DNA of 64,000 bases from Chionis minor (taxonomy: Eukaryota > Chordata > Aves > Charadriiformes > Chionididae): assembly GCA_013398295.1 (NCBI GenBank), contig VZSF01003934.1:248001-312000 (forward strand). The letters run 5' to 3'. Positions 1 to 12,144 of this stretch are shown here, piece after piece. Within the stretch, counting starts at the first letter, position 1, and each line of letters begins with the position of its first letter. The notes beneath the pieces are model-generated. The model did no database searches, was not told the DNA's origin, and was given only the letters and a program-made list of their open reading frames with translations. Position numbers and translations under genes: made by a program.

Positions 1-819
1 TCTTGAGATTAAACTGCTAGGCCACTGAGACTCCTTTAAGTAATGCAAGAGGCTCGTCTCATGAGAATCAAAATACGGCAATGAGAGGTGCTCTCATTCC
101 CACACAGATGGATCCTGGAGACAGAGAGGCCCAAATGAATGGACAGGAATGTCAGATGTTTGTCAGTGAAATATAACCACTCAGTTCTTTGCATGGATTT
201 GGTATTTTGAGAATTTACTCATAGCTACAATTTGTCTTTTCAGAAAGTTATAAATGGAAATTGATACCGGCTCTCGTCAGATGGATGACAGAGGAGATGG
301 GCAATATACTGACAGCTGGGAATCCCATTAAAAGAGAGGAGTTCATAATCTTAAACTCTTGGATGGTTTACAGAGTAACGCATGCACAGGAAAAAGAGCC
401 TGGCTGCTACAATTGTCGGTTGATACCACAAACAAAATTCCCTGTGTAAGTTTTTACTCCACTTTTGCTGAAGATAAGGTCAAGGAAAATAGGTGTTCAA
501 AAAGAAAAGGCAGGAGAGAGGTGTTGCACCTTGGTGACACTACCGTCTGCTCCATGCTTCCAAAACAGAGTGCAAAATCTTTGCTACACGACTCTCATTA
601 AAAATCAATGAAGTTCTGCAGCTCAAGTGTCACCCCCACTGCTTTGGAAACAGATATGTATACGCTAGCACTCTGTAAACATCCCTTTCTGAAATATCAC
701 CAAGACACAGAGAAAGTACTCCTCATTCACAGCAGACCTCTGCTGCAATAAACACAGCACCTTCCCTGCTGCTACCTACTGTTCTGCCCGGGGACCGGGA
801 GAGGAGGCTGGGAAAGGCA

Positions 820-861
820 GGGAGGGTGCTGGTTGGGGCAGGGAGGGGGCTGGTTGGGGCA
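820..861 (+). repeat. 21-bp G-rich tandem duplication
   Basis: Two adjacent 21-bp units (820-840 and 841-861) read GGGAGGGTGCTGGTTGGGGC plus A, with one mismatch (T to G at the eighth base). A degenerate partial unit may precede them at about 803-819. Positions 835-859 fit a four-tract G-quadruplex pattern with loops of 2, 1 and 6 nt. Confidence 0.9.
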
Positions 862-1952
862 GTAAGTTGCCTCGACAGCAGAAGCAGCACCGATAGTCAG
901 AGAACCTGTCCCACCACTGCCTCCTCTCCAGCCATCTGAGGAAGAGCCACGCTGCTCTGACGCTGCCATTCCCCCGAAGAGCAGAGCCTAGCACTTCTGA
1001 AATACAGTCAGGGAGCTCTGGGTGCTTATTTATTTTAGTGATAGATTTATGATGTGTAAACTCTGAGAGCATTTGACAACATTTTGAAAGGCAGCTGAGA
1101 GACAGACCAGATGGCAAGCCTTGGGTATGACTGTCTTGTCCTCCATAAAGCTCACATATATATTGCTGTCTGGAATTACTATCTTATGTATTGGAACTTG
1201 TGCACAAATAGGGCCAGGAAATGAGGTTGCTGCCACTTGCAGAAAACTATTCCTTGCAAAGAGTTTCTTAAACTAATTCACAAAACACATCTATTTTCTA
1301 ACTACAGACTTGTTAATCCTTCAGACTAACCAGCAGCAGAGAACAGAAAAGCTGGTATTTTTCACAGCCTCTGTCATCTTTACTACCATCTGATTTGTCT
1401 CTCTATTTTATTTTTTTTTCTTCTTTTTTTGGGGGGTGGGAGGGAAGTTTCATAGGTACTCCGTAACATAAGCTGGGTGGGGCAGGAGGGAGAATTCTCT
1501 GTTCTTTTAAGACCTAACACAGAAACAGGAAATGCATCCTCTGGGCACAGAATTTTTCTTTGATTTCACCACTCTTCCATAGCTGCAAAAACTGATGTTG
1601 TACCACTCATATAACACCTACACACAGAACACAACTCATTTCACAAAGGGAGTAACAGGGCATTCCAAGACATCTACATCCAGCTGTAGCATCCTCCTGA
1701 ACAGCCTACGGAAAGAAAGACAGGACATCTACATCCGATCTACCAGAAATGCTGGGTTTTGATTATGCGATGGAGGAAAGGGCTTTCCAACTGCAGTATC
1801 TCAATCTGAGATGCATCTTTAAATAGCTTAAGGCTAAAAGAGTTCTGAATATGATAGAATCTAAATACAAGAACTAAACCACATAATAAGACAGACATAT
1901 CAGCTGCTTATACATTTGTTTATCTGCTAATTGTGCTTAACCCCCCCAAAAA

Positions 1953-1968
1953 ACAACAACAACAACAA
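1953..1968 (+). repeat. (CAA)n microsatellite
   Basis: Five CAA units follow a run of C and A. Confidence 0.85.
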
Positions 1969-4900
1969 AAACACATGAGGAGAGAACTCAGCAAAAAGAA
2001 TATTACACAGGAAGATGCAAAGAGGTGGCAGGAGAGAACAATGCAAACAATGCAGGTAGGCAGAGGAAACGAGAGGGTTTTTTAAATGTAAACACCATTT
2101 TAATATTTCCTAGAAAAAAGGATGTTATTCTGCTTAACTGATCTTTTTTTAAAAAGAAGTCTCTGTCATCCTTCCCCATGTCCTCCCTTGCCACACAAAA
2201 ATGATTTTTTGTGTACTTAAAACTGACAACTGAACACATGTTTTGCAGCTGAAATGTACAAGTCTCGATACTTTTAAAATTCCTTCCTCCTATCTTTATA
2301 CTCTTGAGGACACTCAGACATGATTTAACAAGGATTTTGCGCAATGAATGTTAACATTGTGCATTGACTGGTGCAAATCATTGCTTGCCAGGCTGTCTGG
2401 CTTTGCACTACAAACCAGTACATGCATGAAATACAGACTCAGAGGTACATCCGCTGGTTACTTACTGAACATCTCAGGATTACAGAGATAACAAAGTCAA
2501 CATATTTCTTTGCTTATCAGTTCAAAAAGTTGTGTTAATAAACAGTTCAGCTCCAAAATGTGCTCTTTTTAATAATAAAAAAAAAATCTTTCTCTGAATA
2601 TAAATGTTGCCAGGAGTTTTATATTTGCATTTTACAGATTTTAATATTTGCTTTTATTAAAACTTATTTTCCACTTAAACTAACCAGAAAATGAATGTTA
2701 CACCAGGCTATATCAGTGTACCTGCCAAGCAAGGGGTTTTTTATACTGTATAATTTTAAAATTTGTGATTTATGTCAAAGATTCTGCAGGGTAAAGACTA
2801 CACAAGCAACAATAAATCACTAAAAGTGATTATATTCAATGTGCCATCAAGTCTACAACATATGCTAAATTAAAACATAACAAAAACATGTTTGCAGTTT
2901 TATAAATATTACCAGTTATTTGTGATTATATATAAAAAGTCTGAAAGACAGAAGTATGATTTATAAATTGGCAGTGTTCCCTACAACTCTGTAGGGTATA
3001 TATTAATATCGTTGTGCTACACAGAGTTGGATTTCAACCAGGCAATGTCATGAATCTAAGAGCAACACCACTTTTCTTGGGGGCAAGAAAAGGAAGAAAA
3101 AAGACACAGCAAAAAACCCAAACCCCAAGAGATTAAATATATTCAATTACAGCCAATTAGAAGGTTCTGTTCCTTAAACAGCTCTGAGAAAAATGGGGAG
3201 CATTTATTAAGGCCTGTGTTTGCCTCACTGTTGGGCTTTCCATTTCAAGAGGATTCTGAATCTGGTCACTCAGCTTTTTGCATCCAGGTTTTTCTTTCCC
3301 TCCCAGGACCAATGAAGTAATACATAATTACAGCTCTAAATCGCACACGGAGTTGTGTACATTATGAGATATTTTTAAAGGACCAGAGATGGAATGTGCA
3401 TTTCTGGCTAGAGTCTGAGCAATGCCTTAAGAGACATCAAACAAGGAACAACCTCTGTGATATGCACTGGGCTATCAGGAGCCTGTAGGGGTGCGTCTAT
3501 CATGTGCTGCACATTCCTGATGTGTTGGGAGGAAGGAGACAGAAAGGACTAATCCCCACCCCCAATGGTGTGATTAACTCATGATCACTACTCCCCTAGG
3601 GTTTTCTTCTTGCTGACATAAATGCTCTTTATTAAAGGAAAAAGGCTATTTTTGTTCAGATTGGTTTACACAACAGCTGCTTCTACTCTTAAGTAGTACA
3701 GTTCACACTAATTAATAGAGTCATATAATTATTATTGGTGAGACAGAGCTGCCTTAATCCAAAACATTCTGCTAGAAATATTACTCGGCAAGCTTTCCAG
3801 TGTACATACACGCACTGGAGTTTTAAGTCACTCACACAGTATCTGCTCTCAAGGTCTGCGCATCTGTTTGCCTTTGCTTCTTTTCTTCTTACCAAATCAT
3901 AATGCCCATCACAGCAAGCACAGTTTTGTTTTGTTCGAGCCCAGCCCAAGCCCCTTACTCACTTTGAGGAAATTTTATAATGAAGCTCATCACTAACAGA
4001 TATTCAGAACTCCTACAGCCCCAAATAGACTTCAAATCATTTGCCAAACTTAGACAGCAAGAAAAAGAAGTGGAAGTCACATTAGAAAGGTTTTGAGACT
4101 GGGGATAAAACTAATTTACTGACCAACAAATTCTGTGCTAATTTTCTTGCATGCTGTCTGAAGTAGACAAAAACAGTATTGGGGACAAAATGAAAGCAAC
4201 CAAAACAAACAAAAAAACCAAACAAAAAGCCTGCTTTCAGTCAGCCACTCAAAAGATGCAATGTTTGGTTCACAGAAAAAGGAAACTAAAAATAAAATTG
4301 AAATTTATCAATCACCATAATTTGAATCATTGTTCTGTCTCTATCATTTGTTAGTTCAAAAAACCAAATAGCTTCATCAGAGGATGAGAAAACATAAGAT
4401 CACCAATTGCAGGATGCCACACTTTATATTGGAAATTACTGGTCATGTATGCTTAAGGTGTACCTGCAGTTGGAGATATTCCAGTGTATTATTCCTAACT
4501 AACCAAAATTAACTCCATAATAGATGCTCTTTTTCTGAAGAAAAATACTCACATATGTTATTAATAAAAATAGTTATAATATTTTAAATATGTGCCTTAC
4601 CCTACTATTTAGGTTGACTTTCAAACACATACAAGTCTGATTTACCGCATTCATACTATCTTTATCAAACCTAACTACTTAGCTATACTAAATACTTACG
4701 CTATAACAAGGTCATACCAAAACTATCAGAAAATGTGGATGTTCACAAACGCTTGCTAAAAACAAAGTAAAAGAGGAAAGTAGGGTACCTCTCATCTATG
4801 ACTTTTCTAATCAGTTGGAATACAGTAGTATCTGTTTGCCCTGGGAATTAGATAAAATAAGATTCAATCCCCATGAACAGCTATTTCAGGAGCAAGAACT

Positions 4901-5613
4901 GCAGTTCAGTAGCAAAGGGAGAGCAAACACTTAATTTGAGGATTGTGTTATTTTTAAATCTACTCTTTTCTCTTGCTTGGAGAGCTGCATTTTTCTGGTC
5001 AGCAATAACAGAATCAGCCTGTATTTTCCCTTAGCTGTTGTCACGTCTGAAACATTTGTGTGTCCGCTCCAGTAATTTCGTGCTAGCAAGTATCAATGAA
5101 GTCTTGAGTAGGATACACTTTACTCACTATGAATTCACTACCTTTGAGATTGACCATCAACTTCACTTTCTAATGATCACCGAGATTTTCTGAGCTGAAC
5201 AACCCCTAGAAATGGTCTAATCTTACTGACTGAGGCAGATTTGTTGCCTAACCGAAACAAAATCCCCCTCAGCTTTTTCTTAAATCTTGTATTTCCTGTC
5301 CAGGAAATTTCAAGTAGTGAACAGCATGTGGTTTATATCAGCCTTTATACAAAAAGAAATCGATAGAAAAATGGAATGCTACATCACAAGATGCCTCGTC
5401 ACAGCTCCTCCCATTCGCTCCCTTCCTGGATATTTGTTTGACAAGTACGTGTGGGTCTGGGTGAGCCATGCCAGAGCTGAACACCCCAGTCCCCCCTCAG
5501 GAGGCAGGCACAGTGCTGGCGTCACAGGACAAATTTATCTTTATTCTACACTGTGGCTCGAAGGCAAGAAACACTGCTTCAGTCTTACCCTTGCTGGTCT
5601 TGGTTTTGGCTTT

Positions 5614-5648
5614 CAAAGACGACCTGTTTGTGCCAACAGGTCTTTTGA
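5614..5648. repeat. Imperfect hairpin
   Basis: A core of GACCTGTT (5621-5628), loop TGTGCC and AACAGGTC (5635-5642) is perfect. Allowing a 3-nt bulge, the stem extends through AAAGA on one side and TCTTT on the other. Confidence 0.7.
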
Positions 5649-8600
5649 CGTGTACAACTGTGCATGTGTGAGAAAGTGGGAACCACTAGTTTATTTCCAC
5701 AGGCCATTACCTGATCCCCAGAGCACAACGACTTCAGATGCCATTGAACATGAAAAGATTCGAATTATGGTTTAGAAATATTTATTTTGTTCTAGTTTTG
5801 TGTTTAGCAGCCCCTTGCAAGAGAAATTTTTAAAGAAAAGCAAGAGAAACCGGTCCATTCATAGTTCTTCCTATCCCTGATACAGAATTCCATACTTTAT
5901 GAAAGACCTGCCCTAGAATGGTACAGAGGAATGGGAACACTGAAGCTGAAGAATACCAAAATATAATAGTATTGATGATGCTACTACCTTGTAATCAAAG
6001 GTGTGCGTTTCTTTTAGGTGTGTTTCTGTAGCCAGCATCCTCCTGGCATTTGAGTAAAAGCCCTGAGATTTCAGGAAAATTTGTATTATTGGCCGATTCT
6101 GCCATTCTAATATTTTGAAGAGCTTTTAAAGCAGAATAGAGATTTTAATTTGCAAGTCAAGCTTCTGTCAATAGATTTAAAAACCTACAGATTATTCAAA
6201 CTGATAGAAATCTACTACTCATAAAAATGTTTTCCAAAAAGCTTAGAAATTAAGCAGGTTTAATTAGCAACAGGTGATTCAGCAACAAAGTCATACTAAA
6301 AAGAGAAAAAGAAGAGGCGGAGGTGCAGGAGAAACATAGAGAGTTCTCCAAGACAGCCATGTACATGGCTTAGAGTGGAGATCCCCAAACCGTGCTTGAG
6401 AGATGACTGGTGGTCCACATATTGACTAGTCAGATCTGAAACATGTAACCACATTGACTTCAGAGAGACTTCAAGCTTATCAAGGACACAGAACAAAATA
6501 TAACAAAGTGCCAACAGTGATCTTTTGGTCCCAAAAGTTTGCAAAATACTGGGATAAAACTGGTTAAAGATCACATTTAGATAAGCATAGCAAGTTCACA
6601 CCAGATATTGACCGCTCTGGCTGGATTAAGATGTCTCCAGCATGGAATAAATAGATGAAGGAACCTGGTCTTCAGACTCTGTACCCATTAATGACTCTCT
6701 CCATACAAAAGGGTAACCAGGACAGGAAATCTGCAGGAGATTAACACTTCATCTTTCAGTAACGGCACAAATGTAGACATCAGTTCAAAAGTAAGAACCC
6801 AGCCACTATTTCCTCTTGTTGAAGTTTCTTGGAAAATATAAAAGGGATTTCTGTAAGGAATCAAAACAATCTCTGATTTTTCAGTCTTGAACACACAGTT
6901 AGAGAACAATCACAGAACACGCTATCAAAATACTTGGTCAGGAATGCACATTTTAAGGTCATCACATCCCCTGGTCTGTTTACTGTACTGGATGCCATAG
7001 GAACTCCCTTTCTGTGCACGTGGATGTCGCTCACGGCCATCTCACAGATAAAACAGGCAGTGAATTCTCTCCACACTAACTCCAAATAACCACGGTGGAC
7101 TTAAACTGGGGCATCATTAGGTTTTCAACTACCTCTACATAACCAGTCCTCTCTGAATATAAATGGAAGCTGGAGTCACTTACGTGCTTTTCTGATCTAG
7201 GCATCCATGCCCTATCTTGACTGTGATTAATGCTGTGGAAGAAATGTTTATGGCAGCCTCACACATTAGCTTCTCCTGCTACTTGTCTAAATTGCGTGTG
7301 CTTTTGTTTATTCAAACTGTAAGCGGAGTTGTGGATAGATTGACTGGACTGATAAACTGGCTGTATATACATAAATCTCAGTAGCGGGGCCCATAAGGAA
7401 TGCTGCGTGCATGTCTGCTGCAAGATGGGTTTTTGCACAGCTGCACAGACAACAGAATGACTCCAACCTGTGGGAAAGACGTATTTTAAAAATCCGTCTC
7501 TGAAAGCTCCAATTGGATGGAAAGAAATAATTTAAACATTTATCAGGTGAAACAAACAATGTTAAACCGAACAACAGATCAGTATTGTGCTAACAAGCTT
7601 GTACCTACACAAACCCTTATTCATGCAGAATGTATGGACAAAGCACTGCAATCAACAGCTTTACGTGACACACAGTTGATTCATGTAGGCAGCTTGTGAC
7701 CAAGAGCACCGGCTCACCCAGAATTCTTACTTTCTTCCACAACTCACGAAAGGACCTTTCTTTCAAAATATGAGGCAGCTTCTTCTTGTATTTGTTATTT
7801 ATTTTCTTCTAGTAATTGTAATGTTACTCTGATATCTGAGACTGACATCGCTGAAGACTGATGGCTGTTAGCCGCGGAGTAGCTACAAGGCCATCGGTGA
7901 TGCAAGCTCTCCCAGAAACTGCTTCCTCCTTTTCCCTCTCCTTGTCCCCACCAGGCGTGTGACCTAGCCCTGACCTGAGAGGCAAGTTAGCTCTTTTTAG
8001 ATCTTTTACTCTGTAGCTCCTACAGTAAGAATACTAGCAAAGGGGCCAATTAGTGCCAACTGCAGTAGTCATTTTTGCAATGACACTCCTCCATTGGGAA
8101 CTCCTCTGAGACAACCAAATAGTTTTCAAACAAGCCGCCAAACAGCTGGCAGATGATACAGGATTTTGATCATTACTGACCTGCACATCAAACTAGAGAC
8201 CTCGTGATGAAAGATGTATCCCATTTCCAGTCCCCAGAGCCATCCAGTCCCTCAGAACACTGAGACAATTTTATCTGAACACAGCTTTTCAGGAAGTGGA
8301 TAAAACAGCACTCGCAAGCCTTAGTAAGCGTCCGAAGAGAACTGAAGTCGAAAGGCATTAGTTAGTCAGTAAGTTACCCTGTCTGGTCTACCAACACCAT
8401 TACAAGATTTAGCAGCCTGTCAGCATCAGTCAGCTTTTTGACTGTACCCATAAAAAGCCATTTTCTTCAGAGAGAATCCAAGAGGATTTTAGAAATGCAA
8501 ACCAGGAAGGTAGTAGTGACAACAAAAGCCAGGTCTAAATAACTGCAGAATCACTCCAAGAATAAAAAAAACATCTAGAGAAATACTTTCTTTGGTTTAC

Positions 8601-8702
8601 CTTAAGCAGAAGTGGATATTTGCAAATTCTCTGAATTGGAGTCAGCAGATAACCCTCTAGTGGAATGTCTGTCGTCTTTCTGCCTCCCAAAAGCATGCAA
8701 CC
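8601..8702 (-). CDS. PREX1: PREX1 exon 5: DH domain signature helix (34 codons)
   Basis: This 102-nt exon begins [18 protein letters not shown] and ends [14 protein letters not shown], in phase 0 at both ends. [16 protein letters not shown] is the best-known signature of DH (RhoGEF) domains, the long helix that lines the Rho-GTPase surface. That makes this the most diagnostic exon in the window. The acceptor is TTTTGATTATAG; taking the AG directly before GGT keeps the frame with exon 4 and gives a glycine where human P-Rex1 has serine, as I recall it. The donor is AAG followed by GTAAAC. The next residues (ELAKRTPGK in mammals) should start exon 6, which is not within the 8.6 kb that remain, so this intron extends past the left edge. 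Confidence 0.95.
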
Positions 8703-9253
8703 CTATAATCAAAAAAGGAAACAAATATTACTTCAGACACGAAGCTTTCAGATGCTCTTTGACATGATTTTATATTCCTATAACATGTATTACGGTCATA
8801 AAGTACTTTGTCATACCTCATCTGCAGGAAACGGGACTTCATTCACCACTGAAATACAGCCATCAAGTCTGCAAAGTTCTTTGTGCATCAGCAAAGCATA
8901 TGCATCAGCATTTGCTGTGCATAACAGCGTGTAGAAAAGTATCTTCCCAGAGAAGTATTATACAGATGGTAACTCAAAAATGTCACAACAATACAATGAC
9001 AATCAGCAATCCTAGATGCACCACTACCTAAAAAGAATTTGTTCACTATGTAAAGTTTGCACTGAAACTCTTGAAACCAGAAAACTCTTGAAGGCTAAAA
9101 TAACTAGTAATCATGTAATTAACTCTAGTCCAATCCTTATGTCTGAAGGAAATTGAAGTGGAATTTAAATAAGTGACTCATCTGCGTCACATCCACCAAT
9201 TCTCTGGCAAAACATTATGCCTAAGGACAGCTGGACAAACAGCATGGGTGCAC

Positions 9254-9291
9254 TGTGGCTCTCAACCAGCACACATGTGGCTCTCAACCAG
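9254..9291 (+). repeat. 22-bp tandem duplication, 1.7 copies
   Basis: TGTGGCTCTCAACCAG occurs at 9254-9269 and again at 9276-9291, exact, with CACACA between. It looks like a local replication-slippage duplication. Confidence 0.9.
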
Positions 9292-9319
9292 TCACAGCAC
9301 ATGTTGCTGCTTGCCCAGG

Positions 9320-9340
9320 AAAAAAAAAAAAGAAAAAAAA
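9320..9340 (+). repeat. A-rich tract
   Basis: Twelve As, one G, eight As. No recognisable retroposed body lies in front of it. Confidence 0.85.
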
Positions 9341-10296
9341 GCTATGGGACGTGCAGGCAAAAGCTACCTTGTAGACAGGAGGTACAAGAGGCAATGAAAT
9401 TTAAGGAAATTAGGTTTCATTAATTCTGATGCTCATTTTAAGATTAAAAAAAAAAATTAATTAATTTCAGCATTAATTTTGTGAAGCTCTGTGACTTCCA
9501 AACAGAAAAAAGGTGAAAGGCATTTATCTACCTAGAAAAATTATTTCTCTCCCAGTGTTGTTTAAACACAGTATGGAAAGGGACAAGTATTGGACCAATA
9601 CACCAAACAAACTCAAGTCCAAATAGATTTTAGGTTGAGGAACAGAAGCAGCAACTTACAATACTCACACAATGACTCCACATAAATTTGGCGGGGCCCT
9701 GCATCCCAGTGGCATCATTTCACACATAAATTTGTGCACACTACCTCAAAAGAAGAGATGCTCAACTTCTCCGTAGATTATGGAAATTTGTTTCTCAGGA
9801 CTGACATGGAAGGGGAGTATAAGAATTGCATACAGCATCAAAAAAAAATATACAGTCCTCGACTTGTCCTTATTTTGTCACAATAATCTGTAATCTCTGT
9901 GTGATAAGCAAATACTGACCTACTGTAAGCTTTTTATATATTTCACTGAAGATTTTGTTATTGGTGGCTGCCAGACACAGGTAGTGGACTCAGAGGAACA
10001 CCAAATCTATTTCAGATAAACTAGTCTACATTCCTATGTTTCACCATGAATCTGGACAACTTTGCTCCAAAAATCACCCCAGTTGCAAACCTGTCCTGTC
10101 AACAGAAGCTGAAGTTTAAATTCAGTTCAGCCGAGATGTGCTTGCTTTGGGGCATCACTGATAACATTTTCCCCTGTGTGCTGTGGCTCAGACACACTCT
10201 GAAATTTAGTGGGGTTTTGGCTGTAGTTCAACAATCCTCCTCTTCAAGGAATGTTCGCAGACATCATACATAAATCTCATTAGTCCTAACTGGTAT

Positions 10297-10320
10297 TTTT
10301 ACAGACAATCGTCTGTAAAA
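10297..10320. repeat. Perfect inverted repeat, 10-bp arms, 4-nt loop
   Basis: TTTTACAGAC (10297-10306), loop AATC, then GTCTGTAAAA (10311-10320). It would fold as a short hairpin in either strand. The T/A outer end recalls an intrinsic terminator, but that has no meaning in a eukaryotic intron. Confidence 0.9.
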
Positions 10321-12039
10321 TAACCCTTCCCTAGGCTATTCTAGATCTGTGGCGCTGGCTACCAGCTCACAATGCTCCCTGTCCAATTTTCCAAGTCTCG
10401 AGTGATTCAGTCCTTCCCATCTCTTCTTTCAGACCTCTCTCTAGCTCTGGGCTCAAAACTGCCCTTTAACACTTACTGATTTTTCAAACACATTCCCACA
10501 TTCTATATTCCAGCAGCTGTGAAGGGGCAATCGGGCCAAATCTATCCTCACAAGCAAAGCTTTGTATTTTAATGCAGCTTTCTCTGCACGGTGGCATTAT
10601 AACATTGGCTTTAGGAAGCAGCGGAGAAGAGAAGGGAGGCCTGGAAGAAATTACAGCAGCCACAGCAAAGTAGACACTTCAGTGTAGCCTCTCCTCCCAT
10701 ATTTACAGCTATTTTAAGAGTCTCTTGGATTCAGGTGCTGCAGCAAGCCACAGCGGACAGTGTGACACCTTTTATGTGCCTCATAATCAGTTTACCAGCT
10801 GCTGCCGGTAACACAGACAGAAGGCTTTTGCCAATCCAGTGGAAGTGGAGAACACTGAATGTTGGGAAAGACGGTGTTTACATTTGCTTTTGTCTCTCCT
10901 CTTTCTCATTAATTTCCCTCAACAGAAGCACCCAGAGGAACTCACGAACAAGGAAAGGGTCATTTGGTGACTCAAATTAATGGTTTAACAAGGTTCATTA
11001 AAACTCAGACATGACAGAGAGATTCTGACTACCCAACAGTGTGAGTGTTTCTCCCTGCCGCTCCCTCTGAGGCCTATATTTTGTGGCTAAAGAATGCTCT
11101 GGCCCTGCTTGTGACAGACATTTCTGAAGAAGTTTTCTTTTGCTCTACTATATTGGGAAAAAGCAGTCCTTTGGCAGAGAGGAAAAATGAAGAGCAGAAA
11201 GAAGAGCAGGTCCTTTGCAAAAAGACACGCTTTTCTTTTACCTTGTAGCATTTATGAAGAAAAAAGGCTAATATGCTGAATTAGTCCCTCACCTACACGC
11301 TAATCCCATTCCAAATGCCATGCATCCATGGCCAGGAAAACAAAACACCCAAAAATCAAGCAGAATTGGGGTGAAGGTTGGGAGAAGAGACATCCAAGAA
11401 AAGAAAGAAAATTAAGGAATGTTGAGCAGAAGGCACTGTCTACTGGTTGTTTCTCCTGCCAGCCCAGCCTCTATAGAGGCGTTTGAAGGCTGTATGCCAC
11501 AGTCCCTCCCAACACAGATACTGATACATCATGGGCTGAATGGGGAGTTGGGTCATTTTTGATACAAGCAGCAGTGACGCAGTCAAAACAATTCATCCAG
11601 ACTATACTTCTTGCCCACAACTGGACTCACAGGGAAAAGGGTGTCAGAAGCAGGCCACATTTTTCTGGTGGGTCTGCAGATGGTGAATTGGTCAGAGAAC
11701 TAAGCAGGGAATCAGGTCCACTGGGAACTAGTCACAGCCCTGCTGCTGACTTATTGCATTACTCCTTTCACAATCTTGGCTCAAATTTTCTGTTGCTTCT
11801 TTTAAAAAAAAGAAAACAAAAAATCTTCCCTGTTTCTGCTGAAGTCATTCATACCAGAGCTGTGCTTCGTTCTGTGCCTGAACTCACCAGTGATTTCAAT
11901 ACCTATCCATCCTGAGCACTGCATACCTGGAATGGGTAGTATCTGCAAAATGCCTGGCGTTCCTGGGATACCAAACGGTTGTTATGAGTACGATGCAAAG
12001 TCAGATCATTAAGTCAAGAGTGCTAGAGAAGGTGCTTAC

Positions 12040-12144
12040 CAGGAGGAATGTTCTCACTGTTGGGATCTTGTTCAATTCCATCAGCAGTCTGAGTGCCTTC
12101 TCATGGTTGCTACAGTACTCCTCGTACACAAAGAATTTGTCTTT
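12040..12144 (-). CDS. PREX1: PREX1 exon 4: DH domain (35 codons)
   Basis: This 105-nt exon begins [18 protein letters not shown] and ends [11 protein letters not shown], in phase 0 at both ends. In mammalian P-Rex1 the same segment reads [18 protein letters not shown], so this copy has F for C at the fifth residue, and it reads LLMELNKIP where I recall LLVELNKIP. It forms the central DH helices leading to the most conserved helix in exon 5. The acceptor is GTTTTTCCTTGCAG and the donor is CTG followed by GTAAGC. No frameshift or stop is present. It follows exon 3 after a 6852-bp intron. Confidence 0.94.

Larger units (their letters stand above)
1..8600 (-). other. PREX1: PREX1 intron 5 (partial)
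   Basis: This is non-coding sequence downstream of exon 5. I looked on the minus strand for the expected exon 6 peptide (ELAKRTPGKH..., SNINETKRQMEKLE) and did not find it, so the intron is longer than 8.6 kb. Contents are a 21-bp G-rich duplication (820-861), a T/G-rich patch (1405-1445), a short CAA repeat (1953-1968), an exon-like plus-strand open frame (244-445), a small hairpin (5614-5648) and a plus-strand open frame of 162 codons (5287-5775) that I regard as chance. Nothing else was recognised. Confidence 0.85.
8703..12039 (-). other. PREX1: PREX1 intron 4
   Basis: This 3337-bp intron has a GTAAGC donor and a TTATAG acceptor. It contains a 22-bp tandem duplication (9254-9291), an A-rich run (9320-9340), an AT-rich patch near 9446-9478 and a perfect 10-bp inverted repeat (10297-10320). 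No other gene or repeat family was recognised. Confidence 0.9.

Noticed and set aside
5287..5775. Open frame of 162 codons on the plus strand, the longest in the window
   Set aside because: No recognisable domain, low-complexity start, lies antisense within an intron, and one or two frames of this length are expected by chance in 64 kb read six ways.
1..8600. Search for PREX1 exon 6
   Set aside because: Expected peptide (ELAKRTPGK, SNINETKRQ) not found on the minus strand; it must lie outside the window.
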